The position numbers and the translations under genes are program-made. From Tritrichomonas foetus (lineage: Eukaryota; Parabasalia; Tritrichomonadida; Tritrichomonadidae), in the NCBI GenBank assembly GCA_001839685.1, contig MLAK01001421.1:1-16300 (forward strand): a stretch of 16,300 nt of DNA, written 5' to 3'. This document shows positions 7,611-16,257 of the stretch, piece after piece. Every line of letters starts with the position of its first letter. The stretch's first letter is position 1. Under the pieces are notes generated by a model that saw only the letters and a program-made list of their open reading frames with translations, was not told where the DNA came from and did not search any database.

Positions 7611-7886
7611 TCAGTCTTCGATTCCTTTCAATATCTGCTCATATTTTTCTTCCTGAGTTGGATCAATTGGATCTTCGTCTCCTGAGCTGATTTGATTTAT
7701 GATATCTTCTATGGATTTTTCGAAAAATGGCTCGTTTGGTTTGACAGAAGCGAGGATTGCTGACGATAATGGTTCATCTTCAGTTCGAGTAAATTTTTTG
7801 GCGGCGGAGGGAAAACCATTTGGTCTTAGTGGCTCGCGTTCTTCTGGATTCGATCGATCTTTGAGACAGCAGCAAATATTTCCCAT
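7611..7886 (-). CDS. Small dually acylated protein, possibly LAMTOR1/p18-like
   Basis: A 91-residue hydrophilic, acidic protein starting MGNICCC. Gly2 is in a good N-myristoylation context, and three adjacent Cys (5-7) could be palmitoylated, so membrane anchoring through lipids is likely. There is no transmembrane segment. After a charged EEREPL stretch, EDEPLSSAILASV (about 36-48) resembles the segment DEQALLSSILAKT of human LAMTOR1, the lipidated Ragulator scaffold that holds Rag GTPases on lysosomes. LAMTOR1 is longer (about 160 residues), and the C-terminal half here (EKSIEDIINQISSGDEDPID) does not match clearly. The LAMTOR1 link is therefore only a suggestion; lipid anchoring is the firmer call. 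It is head-to-head with the TAF4-like gene, 158 bp between starts. Confidence 0.75.
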   Translation of the reverse strand: MGNICCCLKDRSNPEEREPLRPNGFPSAAKKFTRTEDEPLSSAILASVKPNEPFFEKSIEDIINQISSGDEDPIDPTQEEKYEQILKGIED

Positions 7887-7966
7887 TTTCGGAAAAAAAG
7901 GTATTAAATCAATATGAAATGTGACATAAAAATCATTAGTAATTCAATGAAAATTTAGTCGATAAT

Positions 7967-7980
7967 TTCACCTAGGTGAA
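7967..7980. promoter_or_regulatory. Perfect 14-bp palindrome in the divergent promoter
   Basis: TTCACCTAGGTGAA is a perfect palindrome between the divergent starts at 7886 and 8045. It joins the TTCACC and GGTGAA hexamers that recur in other promoters of this window, so it may bind a dimeric factor and serve both genes. This function is inferred. Confidence 0.4.
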
Positions 7981-8044
7981 GTTTTGCATAGTTTATTCAA
8001 ATAAACTATTGAATTTATACGAACTAGGAAATTTTTTCCATCTC

Positions 8045-9241
8045 ATGCAACCACCGAATATGCAGAATCCACAGATCTCTCCTCAGCAAATGAATCCGCA
8101 ACAGATGATTCCTCAACAAATGATACCTCAAGTCGCAAATCCACAAATTCAAATGCAAACTCCATATACCATGTCCCAGACCCAACAACAACAGCAACAG
8201 CAACAACTTCAGCATCAATTAAATACCGAACAAATTAAAAATTGGAAGGTCCAGTGCCATTTTGACTTAAATTCGAACGCAAAGCATAATCCAAAATTTC
8301 TATATATTGAGAAAGATGATGTTCACTCTTATAATAATAACTACCAAATTAAAAAAGTAGATCCAACTAAAACAGTTCCCATTGAACGACTTTTTCAGTT
8401 CGATCGAGAAAAAGTTAAATTTGATTTCAATTTTAATCCACAATCACTCCAAGCAATTGAGTCACGGATCCAGCCAAGAGTTCCACAAAATCAGATGGAG
8501 CAAAATGTAATGAAGCAACAAAAGCAAGAAAGAATAAAAAAAATGCACACTCTTTGTTCTTACATTTTCAAGCAAATCATTGCTCAGCAAAGACTAACTG
8601 ATGCTCAAAATAAACCAGATGATCAACAAATAGCTAACATTTTAGCTCCACTGGAATCATTCATGCTCAATGATCTTCAATATATATTAAAAATTAGTGC
8701 ACAAAATGCTCGCCACCGTTGTTGTTATTACAATTCAAATCAAATGATGGAAAAAATTTCGAATTCTTTAGCACCGAAAAAAATGGAAGATATTGGGAAT
8801 TATGAACATCGTATTTATAATATATTTTCTAACGACTATACATCTGATCAACGATTTTTAAATAATTTCGATGGAGCATCTTTTCAAAGTTTAGATAAAG
8901 AAATTAAAGATCGAATAATTCGAAACATGATTTCGAAGTCGTCCAGCTATGATCCAGATTTTCAATCATTCGTGAAAGTGAGACTGCAAAGTATGTTAGA
9001 TAATAACCAATCTGGAGTAGCACAATCAAAGCAACCATTCCAACGTAAAAAAATAACAATAACAGTCAACGATTTATTATTGACTTTGGATACAAAAGAT
9101 GAAAATAAAAGTTCAATCAAATCTCCTCATCAAATTCACATGTCAATCAGAACTTATGCAATAATGCCTAAACCACAGCCATCTCAACAACAACAACAGC
9201 AACAGCAACAACAACAATCACAACAACCAACATCATCATAA
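8045..9241 (+). CDS. TAF4-like TFIID subunit
   Basis: 398 residues from the first in-frame ATG; the frame is open upstream to 7976 but only with a GTG. The N-terminus is Met/Pro/Gln-rich with QQM repeats and a Q tract (about 10-58), and the C-terminus is poly-Q (about 380-395). Three segments resemble the conserved TAF4 C-terminal region in order. A histone-fold-like helix ILAPLESFMLNDLQYILKIS and AQNARHR lies at 199-225. IIRNMISKSSSYDPDFQSF (291-309) resembles human MRAAKSRSRQEDPEQLRLK. QRKKITITVNDLLLTLDTKD (333-352) resembles human TRVNLRDLIFCLENE. Family role: TAF4 pairs with TAF12 through histone folds and is a core scaffold of TFIID in the nucleus. Glutamine richness also fits animal TAF4. 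Divergence is high, so another Q-rich transcription factor cannot be excluded. Confidence 0.65.
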   Translation: MQPPNMQNPQISPQQMNPQQMIPQQMIPQVANPQIQMQTPYTMSQTQQQQQQQQLQHQLNTEQIKNWKVQCHFDLNSNAKHNPKFLYIEKDDVHSYNNNYQIKKVDPTKTVPIERLFQFDREKVKFDFNFNPQSLQAIESRIQPRVPQNQMEQNVMKQQKQERIKKMHTLCSYIFKQIIAQQRLTDAQNKPDDQQIANILAPLESFMLNDLQYILKISAQNARHRCCYYNSNQMMEKISNSLAPKKMEDIGNYEHRIYNIFSNDYTSDQRFLNNFDGASFQSLDKEIKDRIIRNMISKSSSYDPDFQSFVKVRLQSMLDNNQSGVAQSKQPFQRKKITITVNDLLLTLDTKDENKSSIKSPHQIHMSIRTYAIMPKPQPSQQQQQQQQQQQSQQPTSS

Positions 9242-10313
9242 TTTTAATTTGTCATTATTTGTTTAACTAACTAAAAAAGTATCATGTTTTTACATAGGGA
9301 ACACCCTTAAGTCTAGTATTCACCATTTCTGCTTTTCCTTTCCTTGTTTCTCTATTTTTCCATTGTTTCTCTATTTTTCATGGATTATTTTGATCTAATT
9401 ATTGGTCAATATTCATATTCATAGTATTACTATGGTGACTGTCACAATTTTGGTTGTTCAAAAGATTCTTTTACCAAAACATCCAAATCCATTATTCAGC
9501 TGATGAAAACCAATTTCAAGAAATATGTTCGTGAAGAAGTTTCCATATAACATGAATTGACGTGATAATTACCAAATGTCAATTTTTTCAAAGAGTGCGT
9601 TTTTCAGATCAATGACTTTGACAAGATTATGAAGGCTTGATATTAGTAATCTTCTTTCAATTTGTTTTGTTGATTCCAATTATTGAATTTGATATGTCAA
9701 ACCATCAAATATCGATTTTATTTTTTGTATTTAAGCAAAAACTTTTTCATCCATATTGAACCGATGGAAAGGGAAATGTATAGATCACAAAAATTAATCT
9801 CAACAACATTACTCAAAATGATTTTTCCAAGAAGAGACTCATCCAACCTAAAGATTTCATTCAAAAGATTTGTACACATGATGAATATCCAGTGAGGACC
9901 AATTCACAATAACTCATCAATAAGATTAAAGCATTTACCTAGCAACTTTTTTGTCCAAAATAATGAAAATATTAATATTGATGATTTATTGTCCAAGAAA
10001 GACCTAAAAAATGAACATTATGATTTTTATAAGGGAAATAATTTTTTCAAGAATTATAATTTTTTCTAAATACTTAGAAGATTATGCTGACAGGTTTGAT
10101 GATGAGTTTGATTAATCTTTCTTGAAAGAATACGCCAAATTTATTTTCACGATTATTTTTGTAATTTCGATTAACGATTGGTATACATTTAATAAATTTT
10201 TAATCGACAGATAGTCGATTGATCAGAAATTATTGTTAAATTTGAATAAATAAAGATAATCTGTTTTCGAAATCTGTTTTAATTCACATCACATCATTAC
10301 ATATTAACCTTTT
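9242..10313. other. Long gap with scattered coding-like fragments, probably decayed
   Basis: About 1.07 kb. A 19-bp tandem duplication (TTGTTTCTCTATTTTTC-type unit) lies at about 9342-9379. Between about 9460 and 10230 short open pieces read as plausible protein but shift frame and stop often: SKSIIQLMKTNFKKYVREEV near 9480, EFDMSNHQISILFFVFKQKL near 9686, MEREMYRSQKLISTTLLKM near 9764 and SKYLEDYADRFDDEFD near 10064. I could not match them to a family. An old pseudogene is the simplest reading; chance in AT-rich DNA is possible. Confidence 0.35.
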
Positions 10314-10757
10314 TCAAGAATATCGGAAATATACCATGTAATTTCGATTAACATTTGGTGTGTAAATTCTTCTTGGTGTAGATTCCGAAATTTGTTGGAG
10401 ACATCTTTTGTATGCATCATTATAGTATTTATCACTCCAATTTTTAGAAAATAACATCACTTCAAATATGTGACCCAGTTGGATTTGACCGATTTGGATA
10501 ACTCTTGTTCCGAGGTATGAAAATTTAGTGTTCTGAATCTCGAAATATTTATTTGAACTACCATTCAGAATTTTATTGTTGCTGTCAACAGGAATGAAAA
10601 CACCGATTTTACACAAAACTTTGAGATCATATAAATGTGCAAGTGCTACTAATCTGATGATGTCATCACGTCCAAGTCTCCAGTATTCTGAGTAGTTTGT
10701 ATAGAAATCTGGAATTTGTGCTTTCGTCACATGTCGCACGCATTGAAGGTAATTCAT
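10314..10757 (-). CDS. Hypothetical protein, 147 residues
   Basis: I do not recognise the family. The first ATG is at 10757. The protein is soluble-looking, with no membrane helix or signal peptide, and has an even mix of aromatic and hydrophobic residues typical of a folded domain: YTNYSEYWRLGRDDIIRLVA, then LAHLYDLKVLCKIGVFIPVD and GTRVIQIGQIQLGHIFEVML. The C-terminus is basic (TPRRIYTPNVNRNYMVYFRY). Amino-acid composition and the uninterrupted frame suggest a real gene. The coding-like fragments to its left might be remnants of an unrelated gene. No initiator match was found immediately upstream. Confidence 0.6.
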   Translation of the reverse strand: MNYLQCVRHVTKAQIPDFYTNYSEYWRLGRDDIIRLVALAHLYDLKVLCKIGVFIPVDSNNKILNGSSNKYFEIQNTKFSYLGTRVIQIGQIQLGHIFEVMLFSKNWSDKYYNDAYKRCLQQISESTPRRIYTPNVNRNYMVYFRYS

Positions 10758-11651
10758 CAATTAAGCGACACAGGAATCATTCACTGAACATTTTGTACTA
10801 GTTATTTTAGCTGAAAGATGATTATACTCAAGAAATGTCATGGAGCAAATTAAAAAATGAAGTGATTTATGCTAAGAAAATAATTGTGAGAATTTACATC
10901 AAATTGAATATGCATCAAAATTGATAGGAAATTATATAGAAAATTTTCAAAAGAAATAAAAATTTGAGAAAAAATTATACCACTTTTTTCTATAAAAGTG
11001 CATTTCTATCAAATAAACGTGCACTTCATACAAAAAAGTTCAAAATTGAATTCATAAACTTGACATTTCTATGAAACTTTCAAATATTTCCATATTCAAT
11101 CAATTTTCAATGAAAATTAAAAAAAGAACTGTGGCATTCGAATTGATCGAGCTTTTTTATCTTTCATCAATTTCAACAAGATTTCTTTCTAGCCGTTGCA
11201 TTTTTCATGAATGGTGAAGTTTCATTTTGACATCATATTATTTTGAAAAAGTCATTTCTGATGAAATGAAAAGTCTGCAGAAGAAATATCCTCTCATAAA
11301 TTACCAATTTGGACGATGACGCTTAGAATAAAAATTTTTATGAAAAAGTTTTTCTTTATCCTTATTTTTGATTTGGATACTCTATAATATAGAGATTTTA
11401 TTTATATATATGCATTCACTGTTGTGAGAAAGATTCATCATTTGCAAAAGGAAGTAATTTAAACTTTGTCTGAAAAACCAATTCGATTCCATTTTCACAT
11501 GAAATGTTTCAACCAAATTCCAAAATTTTCATCCATTTAGGATTTTATTCTGGAGTATCCAAGTTTAACTGAAGAGAAATTCTTCTGCGATAGTTTTTTT
11601 GATGGGAATTGTCAAATCGAACAAATATACATTGAATATATTATCAAATAA
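10758..11651. other. Intergenic region without a recognised gene
   Basis: About 890 bp. It contains a small perfect 7-bp hairpin (CACTTTT against AAAAGTG) at 10981-11000. A 35-residue open fragment near 11540-11650 (LEYPSLTEEKFFCDSFFDGN) has no start and no recognised family. No RNA gene is seen. Confidence 0.45.
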
Positions 11652-11692
11652 GGTGAAAAAAATTGGTGAAATCATCTATCGAATAATTCACC
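11652..11692. promoter_or_regulatory. Cluster of GGTGAA/TTCACC motifs upstream of the membrane-protein gene
   Basis: GGTGAA occurs at 11652-11657 and 11665-11670 and the inverted TTCACC at 11687-11692, 45-85 bp upstream of the ATG at 11737. The last two form a spaced inverted repeat (TTGGTGAA facing TTCACCAA). A regulatory role is inferred from recurrence in other promoters of the window. Confidence 0.4.
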
Positions 11693-11736
11693 AATAATTT
11701 GACCTTGATTTTAAGATAGCATTTGAGTCAAAAAAA

Positions 11737-12090
11737 ATGGAACAAGAAGAATATTGGGAAGGTGATCCAGCAGAAACAACTCCATTTCTCGATTCGCAAA
11801 CACCACAACAAGAATCCGAACCCTTTTCAGCCAAAAAAATATGGAATAAATTTTTCGGAATATTTGTTTCAATTACGATCGGCGTTTATGCAGGACTAAT
11901 CTGCCGCACAATGCAGGAATCGTGGATATATGCAGCACTCTTTTGCGGAGAGGCCTTAGTTTGCGCCTGTGTTGCTGGAATTATCAAAACATACAGTTTC
12001 AAGCGATCCATTACGACATTTGCACTATACTTTGTGATTTCGGCCATATCGACTCCTATTGCATGTTGGCTACAATACAGATTCAAATGA
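11737..12090 (+). CDS. Small three-helix membrane protein of unknown function
   Basis: 117 residues. An acidic cytosol-like N-terminus (MEQEEYWEGDPAETTPFLDS, then TPQQESEPF) is followed by three hydrophobic segments: about 37-58 (WNKFFGIFVSITIGVYAGLI), 62-83 (WIYAALFCGEALVCACVAGI) and 92-112 (TTFALYFVISAISTPIACWL). It ends with a short basic tail (QYRFK). The ETTPFL stretch resembles an acidic dileucine-type sorting signal, suggesting an endomembrane protein with its N-terminus in the cytosol; this is inference. No enzymatic motif is visible and I do not recognise the family. Confidence 0.7.
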   Translation: MEQEEYWEGDPAETTPFLDSQTPQQESEPFSAKKIWNKFFGIFVSITIGVYAGLICRTMQESWIYAALFCGEALVCACVAGIIKTYSFKRSITTFALYFVISAISTPIACWLQYRFK

Positions 12091-12874
12091 GCTTTTTATT
12101 TAAAATTTAGATATCGTATAAAATATAATTATTTATCAATTTTTTCTTACTTCTGATTTTTTGACTCTATTTTTGTGATTAAAATCATCAAATTCTCAAA
12201 AGAATTTCATTCCCTTACTACTCGAAATTTAATAAATTTATTTTTAATTTAGGGAATGGAGAAATCCGTTAAAATTCTCATATAGGTGCTGATTATGGAC
12301 TTTGTTCATTTTCATGTCGATAAGAGTTCATGACCCATTCCCCATTGATTTTCGAGTTGTGCTTTATTTTCCCAAAACCTGTTTAAGGCAACGCGCAACA
12401 CCTTTGATTAAAGAATATAATCTGCTCCACTAAACATTATTACTAACAAATGAATATGGTAAGATCCTTCTCATTTTTTCAGTCATCTCTGATATTAATT
12501 TGGGAAATCTGTTAAAATCATATTTCTATTTGTCATTTCATGTTTATTTGGTGTTACTTGATTCTGAAAAAGAAATATTTATAAATAACATATTTTTTCT
12601 AAAAAACTTTAAAATCAAGCAAATATTCATCAATAAAAGTATATTCAAAGGTTTTTAAAAGAATACTAATTTTAAAAGCCTGTATCTTTTTTCCCTCGAA
12701 AAACTGAGAGGCGATTTTATTCTTCTACAAAAATGTGTAACAACAAAAGTTGGTAGATATTCACTTGAAACGAAAAATAAAAATTATGATAATTTTATAT
12801 GAATGTTATGTGCTTAAAAAATAAAATAAAAAATAATTTCATTAATAGACAATATTTATAACAATAAAAACATT
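12091..12874. other. Convergent intergenic region without a recognised gene
   Basis: About 780 bp between two convergent genes. Weak features only: an inverted pair CATTCCCT/AGGGAATG near 12208-12259 and a repeated GAAATCYGTTAAAAT at about 12262 and 12504. A short GC-richer patch lies near 12388-12402. No coding stretch or RNA is recognised. Confidence 0.5.
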
Positions 12875-15800
12875 CTAAAAGATTTGTTTCTTTTCATAGA
12901 ATTCTATAATTTGAGAAATTTCATTTTGATGTATTTCTGAAAGCATATGAATTTGGTCATCACACTTTTTTTTGTTTGCTTCCAAGTAAGAGTTGAAGGC
13001 GTCTCTTATTCGATTAATTTCATTATTTTTTTCTTTAATTTGTCTTTGAAGTTTCTGAATTTGATCATCAAGTTCTTTCCTTTGAATTATCGCATCAAAT
13101 GCATTCATTTGTGAATCATTCAATATTTCGTTTGTTGCCAAAGCAGATAAGGCATTACTAAATCCATCAATTAAGGGTATCATTCGATTTGTAATTAAAT
13201 ATACAGTAGGCTGAGTTTCATGTTCAGTTAATCGAATTGTTTCTCTTCTTAATTTTTCAATTGATTCAAGATAATGTTTAAAATGTGGTGAAACTGGAAC
13301 AAATCCAATTCTTGATTTATCTAAATCCTTCTCAATTTCTTCGAGAATTTGAACAATTGGTAGAATAACATCATTTGTTTTTTGTAGTTTTTCAATTTCC
13401 GCATGAATCATTTGGAGTGGCTTTAATTTCATTGCAGAAAATTGTTTCTTATCTTCATCATGAATCATGTTCACAATTGTTTCAATTCTTTCAGTGATAT
13501 TTCGTTCATTAGATTTTATTAATTCTTCTAAAGAACTAAATATTCCATGTGCAATATCGCCAATAGAAGCCTTCATTAAAGCTTCTTTAGAATTCTTCCT
13601 ATTATTTACTAATCTCAAATAAATATCAGCAACTAAACCTTTATAATTCAAAAGATTTTCATTGTTTTCGTAAATAGTTTTTGTAATATCTTGCATGATT
13701 TTTTCAATAGGCGTATGAATGAACTGAACTGGAGTTACACCTTTTAATTGTGCACAACAATCAGAAAGATAAGCGTGCATTCTTAATGTGAATTGAACAT
13801 CATAATCTTTATTTAATGATTGGGGTCTCTGTGTTGGAATTCTACCTGATTGAATACTTCTTAATGTTTTAGGCGTTTCGTTGATATTCGACACTGAATT
13901 AGATATATTAGAATTTATCTGTGGTGTAGAAATAGTTGGGATATTCAAAGCAGATGTTGCTGTCGAAGATGGAGAAGATGACATTAAGTTTCGTTGGATT
14001 TGTGGTGAATCTAAAATTGTCGTCATTACATCTTTTAATTGTTCATCTGTGATATCTTTGAATTTTGGTTGTTGAAGTCTCAATGCGTAAAGCATCTGAG
14101 CTAGAAAAGAAGTTAGGAACTTTCTAAAGCCAAGTAATTTTTGAAAATTCGTTTCACTTTCATTTAATAAATCGAGAATATTTTCAGTTAACATTTCAAA
14201 ATTAACATCAGCAACAAGAGGTTCCTTTTTATTATATGAAGCAAGAGCTCGTTGAACTTTTGAAAGGTTTTCAATGACTCGGTCTTCAAAATCAGAAGAT
14301 GATGTCAACAAATTTCGATTTTTTTCTTCAGTTTCATTTAATTTATATTCAAGATTAGATGTATATTTTTTCATTTCTTTTTTCAATTGAACTGTTGTCA
14401 ATTTTGAGACATTAATTTTTCGTTTTGATAAAAATTTCTTTAAATAAGCATGTAAATCAGAGTTAGTTGGTCCTGCATTTGATACGGTCTGCTCCATCTT
14501 TTTTTGCTGCTTTTGAAACTTTTTTACTGATATTTCTGCCAAATTTGTTAAAGGCGTGTCTTTGTCAACTTTCATGTAAAATTTGTTTTTCAAGAAATTA
14601 CATAAAATTTCCCTCGTCTGGGCAATCGTTTCTTTGGCATCATTTAAATTATCTTTTGTAACTTTTTGTTCAAGTTCTGCATTCGAAATAATACATTTCA
14701 ATTGTGTATCGAAGTCGTCTGATGAAGCAAGTAAGTCATAAGGAACTAATATTTTTATAGAATTAATAACATCACGCATTAATTCGATTCGTTTTTCATT
14801 ATATTCTTGAATTATTCTCTCTTTAAACCTTCTATTTTCTTCAATTCGCTCATTAAGAACTTTTTCTGATTTTATTTGGTCATATGATTTCAATTTTGTT
14901 TGAAGTTGGTGATTTTTTTGTTCGAGATTGGTAATTTTTCCTCGCGCTTTCGATAAAATTTCATCATACCATTCAATTGGCTGGATATTTGAACCATCAC
15001 TGGCTCCAAAAAGTGCAGCCATTTCTTTGATGAGGTGATCTTTGGGAGTGATGTGAAATAAATCCTCAGAAATTACAGATTCTTGAATTTCTTGAGAAGT
15101 TAAAATCGGAGGTGATTCTAATTTGATTTCTAGAAGTACACATGAAATCAATTCATGAATCGGATCAATTAATTCTGAAATGTCGTTAAAAAGTTGATTG
15201 AAATTTGGAATATTTACCAACATCGGGACAAGAGCAACAAAACTGTTATGAAAGTTAGTGAGTTGTTCACTTCCAGCATTTAGCATTAATCTTTGATTGT
15301 GTAAAGCATGAGGAAGTTCGGATTCATATTTTCGAGACAACATTTTCATAATTTCAACAAGAGATGAAACGTCTTGTATTTCATTGAAATTTGGTAAAAT
15401 TGAATTCAAACCTTTTCGAATCGATGAAAAAAGATCTTGAATTGTGGACTCATATTGTAAGTAAATATAACGTGTTTGTTGCTCCCTTAAGCATAGATTA
15501 CCATAATCTTGAAAACTTTCTTCCATTATTGAAAAAAAATTTTGGAATGCGTTTATAAAAAAAGTGGACAATTTTGATTTCACATGAATGAAATAAGAAA
15601 AGAAGCGAGAAATTTCTCCTGGAAATGCTGCACATATTTCATATGGCTTTTCTGAGATTTTCTTTGGATTATTTCCGAGTTTTACATGTCGCGAGATTTT
15701 ATTCACAGATTCGACGAAAATTAAATATTTTGATTTAATTTCCGAAAAATCTTCAAAAAGTTGCTGGAAATCTGATGGAGGACTCGCCTGACGTAATTTT

Positions 15801-16021
15801 AAAAGAAGTTTCTCGACTTCTAAAAAATTTTTCTGAAATTGTTGGAGTGGCGTAAAATCGGAAATATTTCGTGCTGCTTTAGTGATTGGCGATGTTTTTG
15901 AAAACTTTGATGCTTGGCCTGCTTTCAGCAGTGTGAATGCAATGGTTGAAGCAAGCCTGCTCTTATTCATAACGTTTAAAAATTTTATTTTTTCAATATT
16001 TTCAATATTTCTAACACACAT
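12875..16021 (-). CDS. Large coiled-coil protein, 1048 residues
   Basis: A long uninterrupted, mostly helical protein with no enzymatic motif. Heptad-like coiled coils are evident at about 358-415 (ITNLEQKNHQLQTKLKSYDQ), 543-575 (TVQLKKEMKKYTSNLEYKLN) and 975-1045 (LDDQIQKLQRQIKEKNNEIN). A Ser/Thr/Asn/Pro-rich probably disordered linker lies at 680-735. The N-terminal 330 residues are helical but less charged. Such proteins are common in the trichomonad cytoskeleton (basal body, costa, pelta-axostyle), but no specific assignment is possible. The ORF opens at 16021; a second ATG at 15970 (MNKSRLAST, codon 18) could be the true start because the first ATG lies directly after TTTCACC. TCACAT at 16042-16047 on the same strand is an initiator-like site. 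Confidence 0.85.
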   Translation of the reverse strand: MCVRNIENIEKIKFLNVMNKSRLASTIAFTLLKAGQASKFSKTSPITKAARNISDFTPLQQFQKNFLEVEKLLLKLRQASPPSDFQQLFEDFSEIKSKYLIFVESVNKISRHVKLGNNPKKISEKPYEICAAFPGEISRFFSYFIHVKSKLSTFFINAFQNFFSIMEESFQDYGNLCLREQQTRYIYLQYESTIQDLFSSIRKGLNSILPNFNEIQDVSSLVEIMKMLSRKYESELPHALHNQRLMLNAGSEQLTNFHNSFVALVPMLVNIPNFNQLFNDISELIDPIHELISCVLLEIKLESPPILTSQEIQESVISEDLFHITPKDHLIKEMAALFGASDGSNIQPIEWYDEILSKARGKITNLEQKNHQLQTKLKSYDQIKSEKVLNERIEENRRFKERIIQEYNEKRIELMRDVINSIKILVPYDLLASSDDFDTQLKCIISNAELEQKVTKDNLNDAKETIAQTREILCNFLKNKFYMKVDKDTPLTNLAEISVKKFQKQQKKMEQTVSNAGPTNSDLHAYLKKFLSKRKINVSKLTTVQLKKEMKKYTSNLEYKLNETEEKNRNLLTSSSDFEDRVIENLSKVQRALASYNKKEPLVADVNFEMLTENILDLLNESETNFQKLLGFRKFLTSFLAQMLYALRLQQPKFKDITDEQLKDVMTTILDSPQIQRNLMSSSPSSTATSALNIPTISTPQINSNISNSVSNINETPKTLRSIQSGRIPTQRPQSLNKDYDVQFTLRMHAYLSDCCAQLKGVTPVQFIHTPIEKIMQDITKTIYENNENLLNYKGLVADIYLRLVNNRKNSKEALMKASIGDIAHGIFSSLEELIKSNERNITERIETIVNMIHDEDKKQFSAMKLKPLQMIHAEIEKLQKTNDVILPIVQILEEIEKDLDKSRIGFVPVSPHFKHYLESIEKLRRETIRLTEHETQPTVYLITNRMIPLIDGFSNALSALATNEILNDSQMNAFDAIIQRKELDDQIQKLQRQIKEKNNEINRIRDAFNSYLEANKKKCDDQIHMLSEIHQNEISQIIEFYEKKQIF

Positions 16022-16047
16022 GGTGAAATTCTTTTCAATTTATGTGA
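16022..16047 (-). promoter_or_regulatory. Putative core promoter of the coiled-coil gene
   Basis: On the minus strand TCACAT (16042-16047) fits the TCAYW initiator core, and TTCACC (16022-16027) abuts the first ATG. If transcription begins at the TCACAT, the leader is about 24 nt. This is weak motif evidence. Confidence 0.3.
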
Positions 16048-16199
16048 AATAACCGTTTTCAAAATATTTAAGTCTTATATCGCGGAAAAAAAAACAACTA
16101 ATACATATTATTTACGAATATTTGCTTTACTTTATTGATATATAATAATTATTTCCATTCATTATAAAAAATTGGATCTCCTTTTAAAAATTGAAGATT

Positions 16200-16257
16200 T
16201 CATTGCCTCCTATATGAAAGGTTTACAAAGTGGTCCCCCAAAAAATTTGTGGGACCA
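16200..16257 (-). repeat. Right copy of the 58-bp inverted repeat with internal hairpin
   Basis: Reverse-complement copy of 1-58. The hairpin is at 16231-16257 (TGGTCCCCCAAA, loop, TTTGTGGGACCA), and the inner side reads CCTCCTATATGAAAGGTTTA. Beyond the hairpin, to its right, the sequence continues ACCATAAACCTTTGCC, which again contains TAAACCTTT. The flank therefore partly mirrors the inner side, and the hairpin may be the centre of a longer imperfect palindrome rather than an element end. Confidence 0.85.

Noticed and set aside
7976..8044. Upstream extension of the TAF4-like ORF from a GTG
   Set aside because: Non-ATG starts are not expected in a eukaryote, the extra residues are not TAF4-like, and the segment overlaps the palindromic promoter motif.
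9185..9230. CAA/CAG run as an intergenic microsatellite
   Set aside because: It lies in frame inside the TAF4-like gene and encodes the C-terminal glutamine tract.
9683..9895. 70-residue plus-strand ORF as a gene
   Set aside because: It has no ATG at its reported opening, no recognisable domain, and lies among frameshifted fragments; treated as possible pseudogene debris.
1..16257. Maverick/Polinton, suggested by terminal inverted repeats about 16 kb apart in a trichomonad
   Set aside because: No protein-primed DNA polymerase, retroviral-type integrase, packaging ATPase, protease or capsid gene is present; the Ste24 protein is a cellular CAAX protease.
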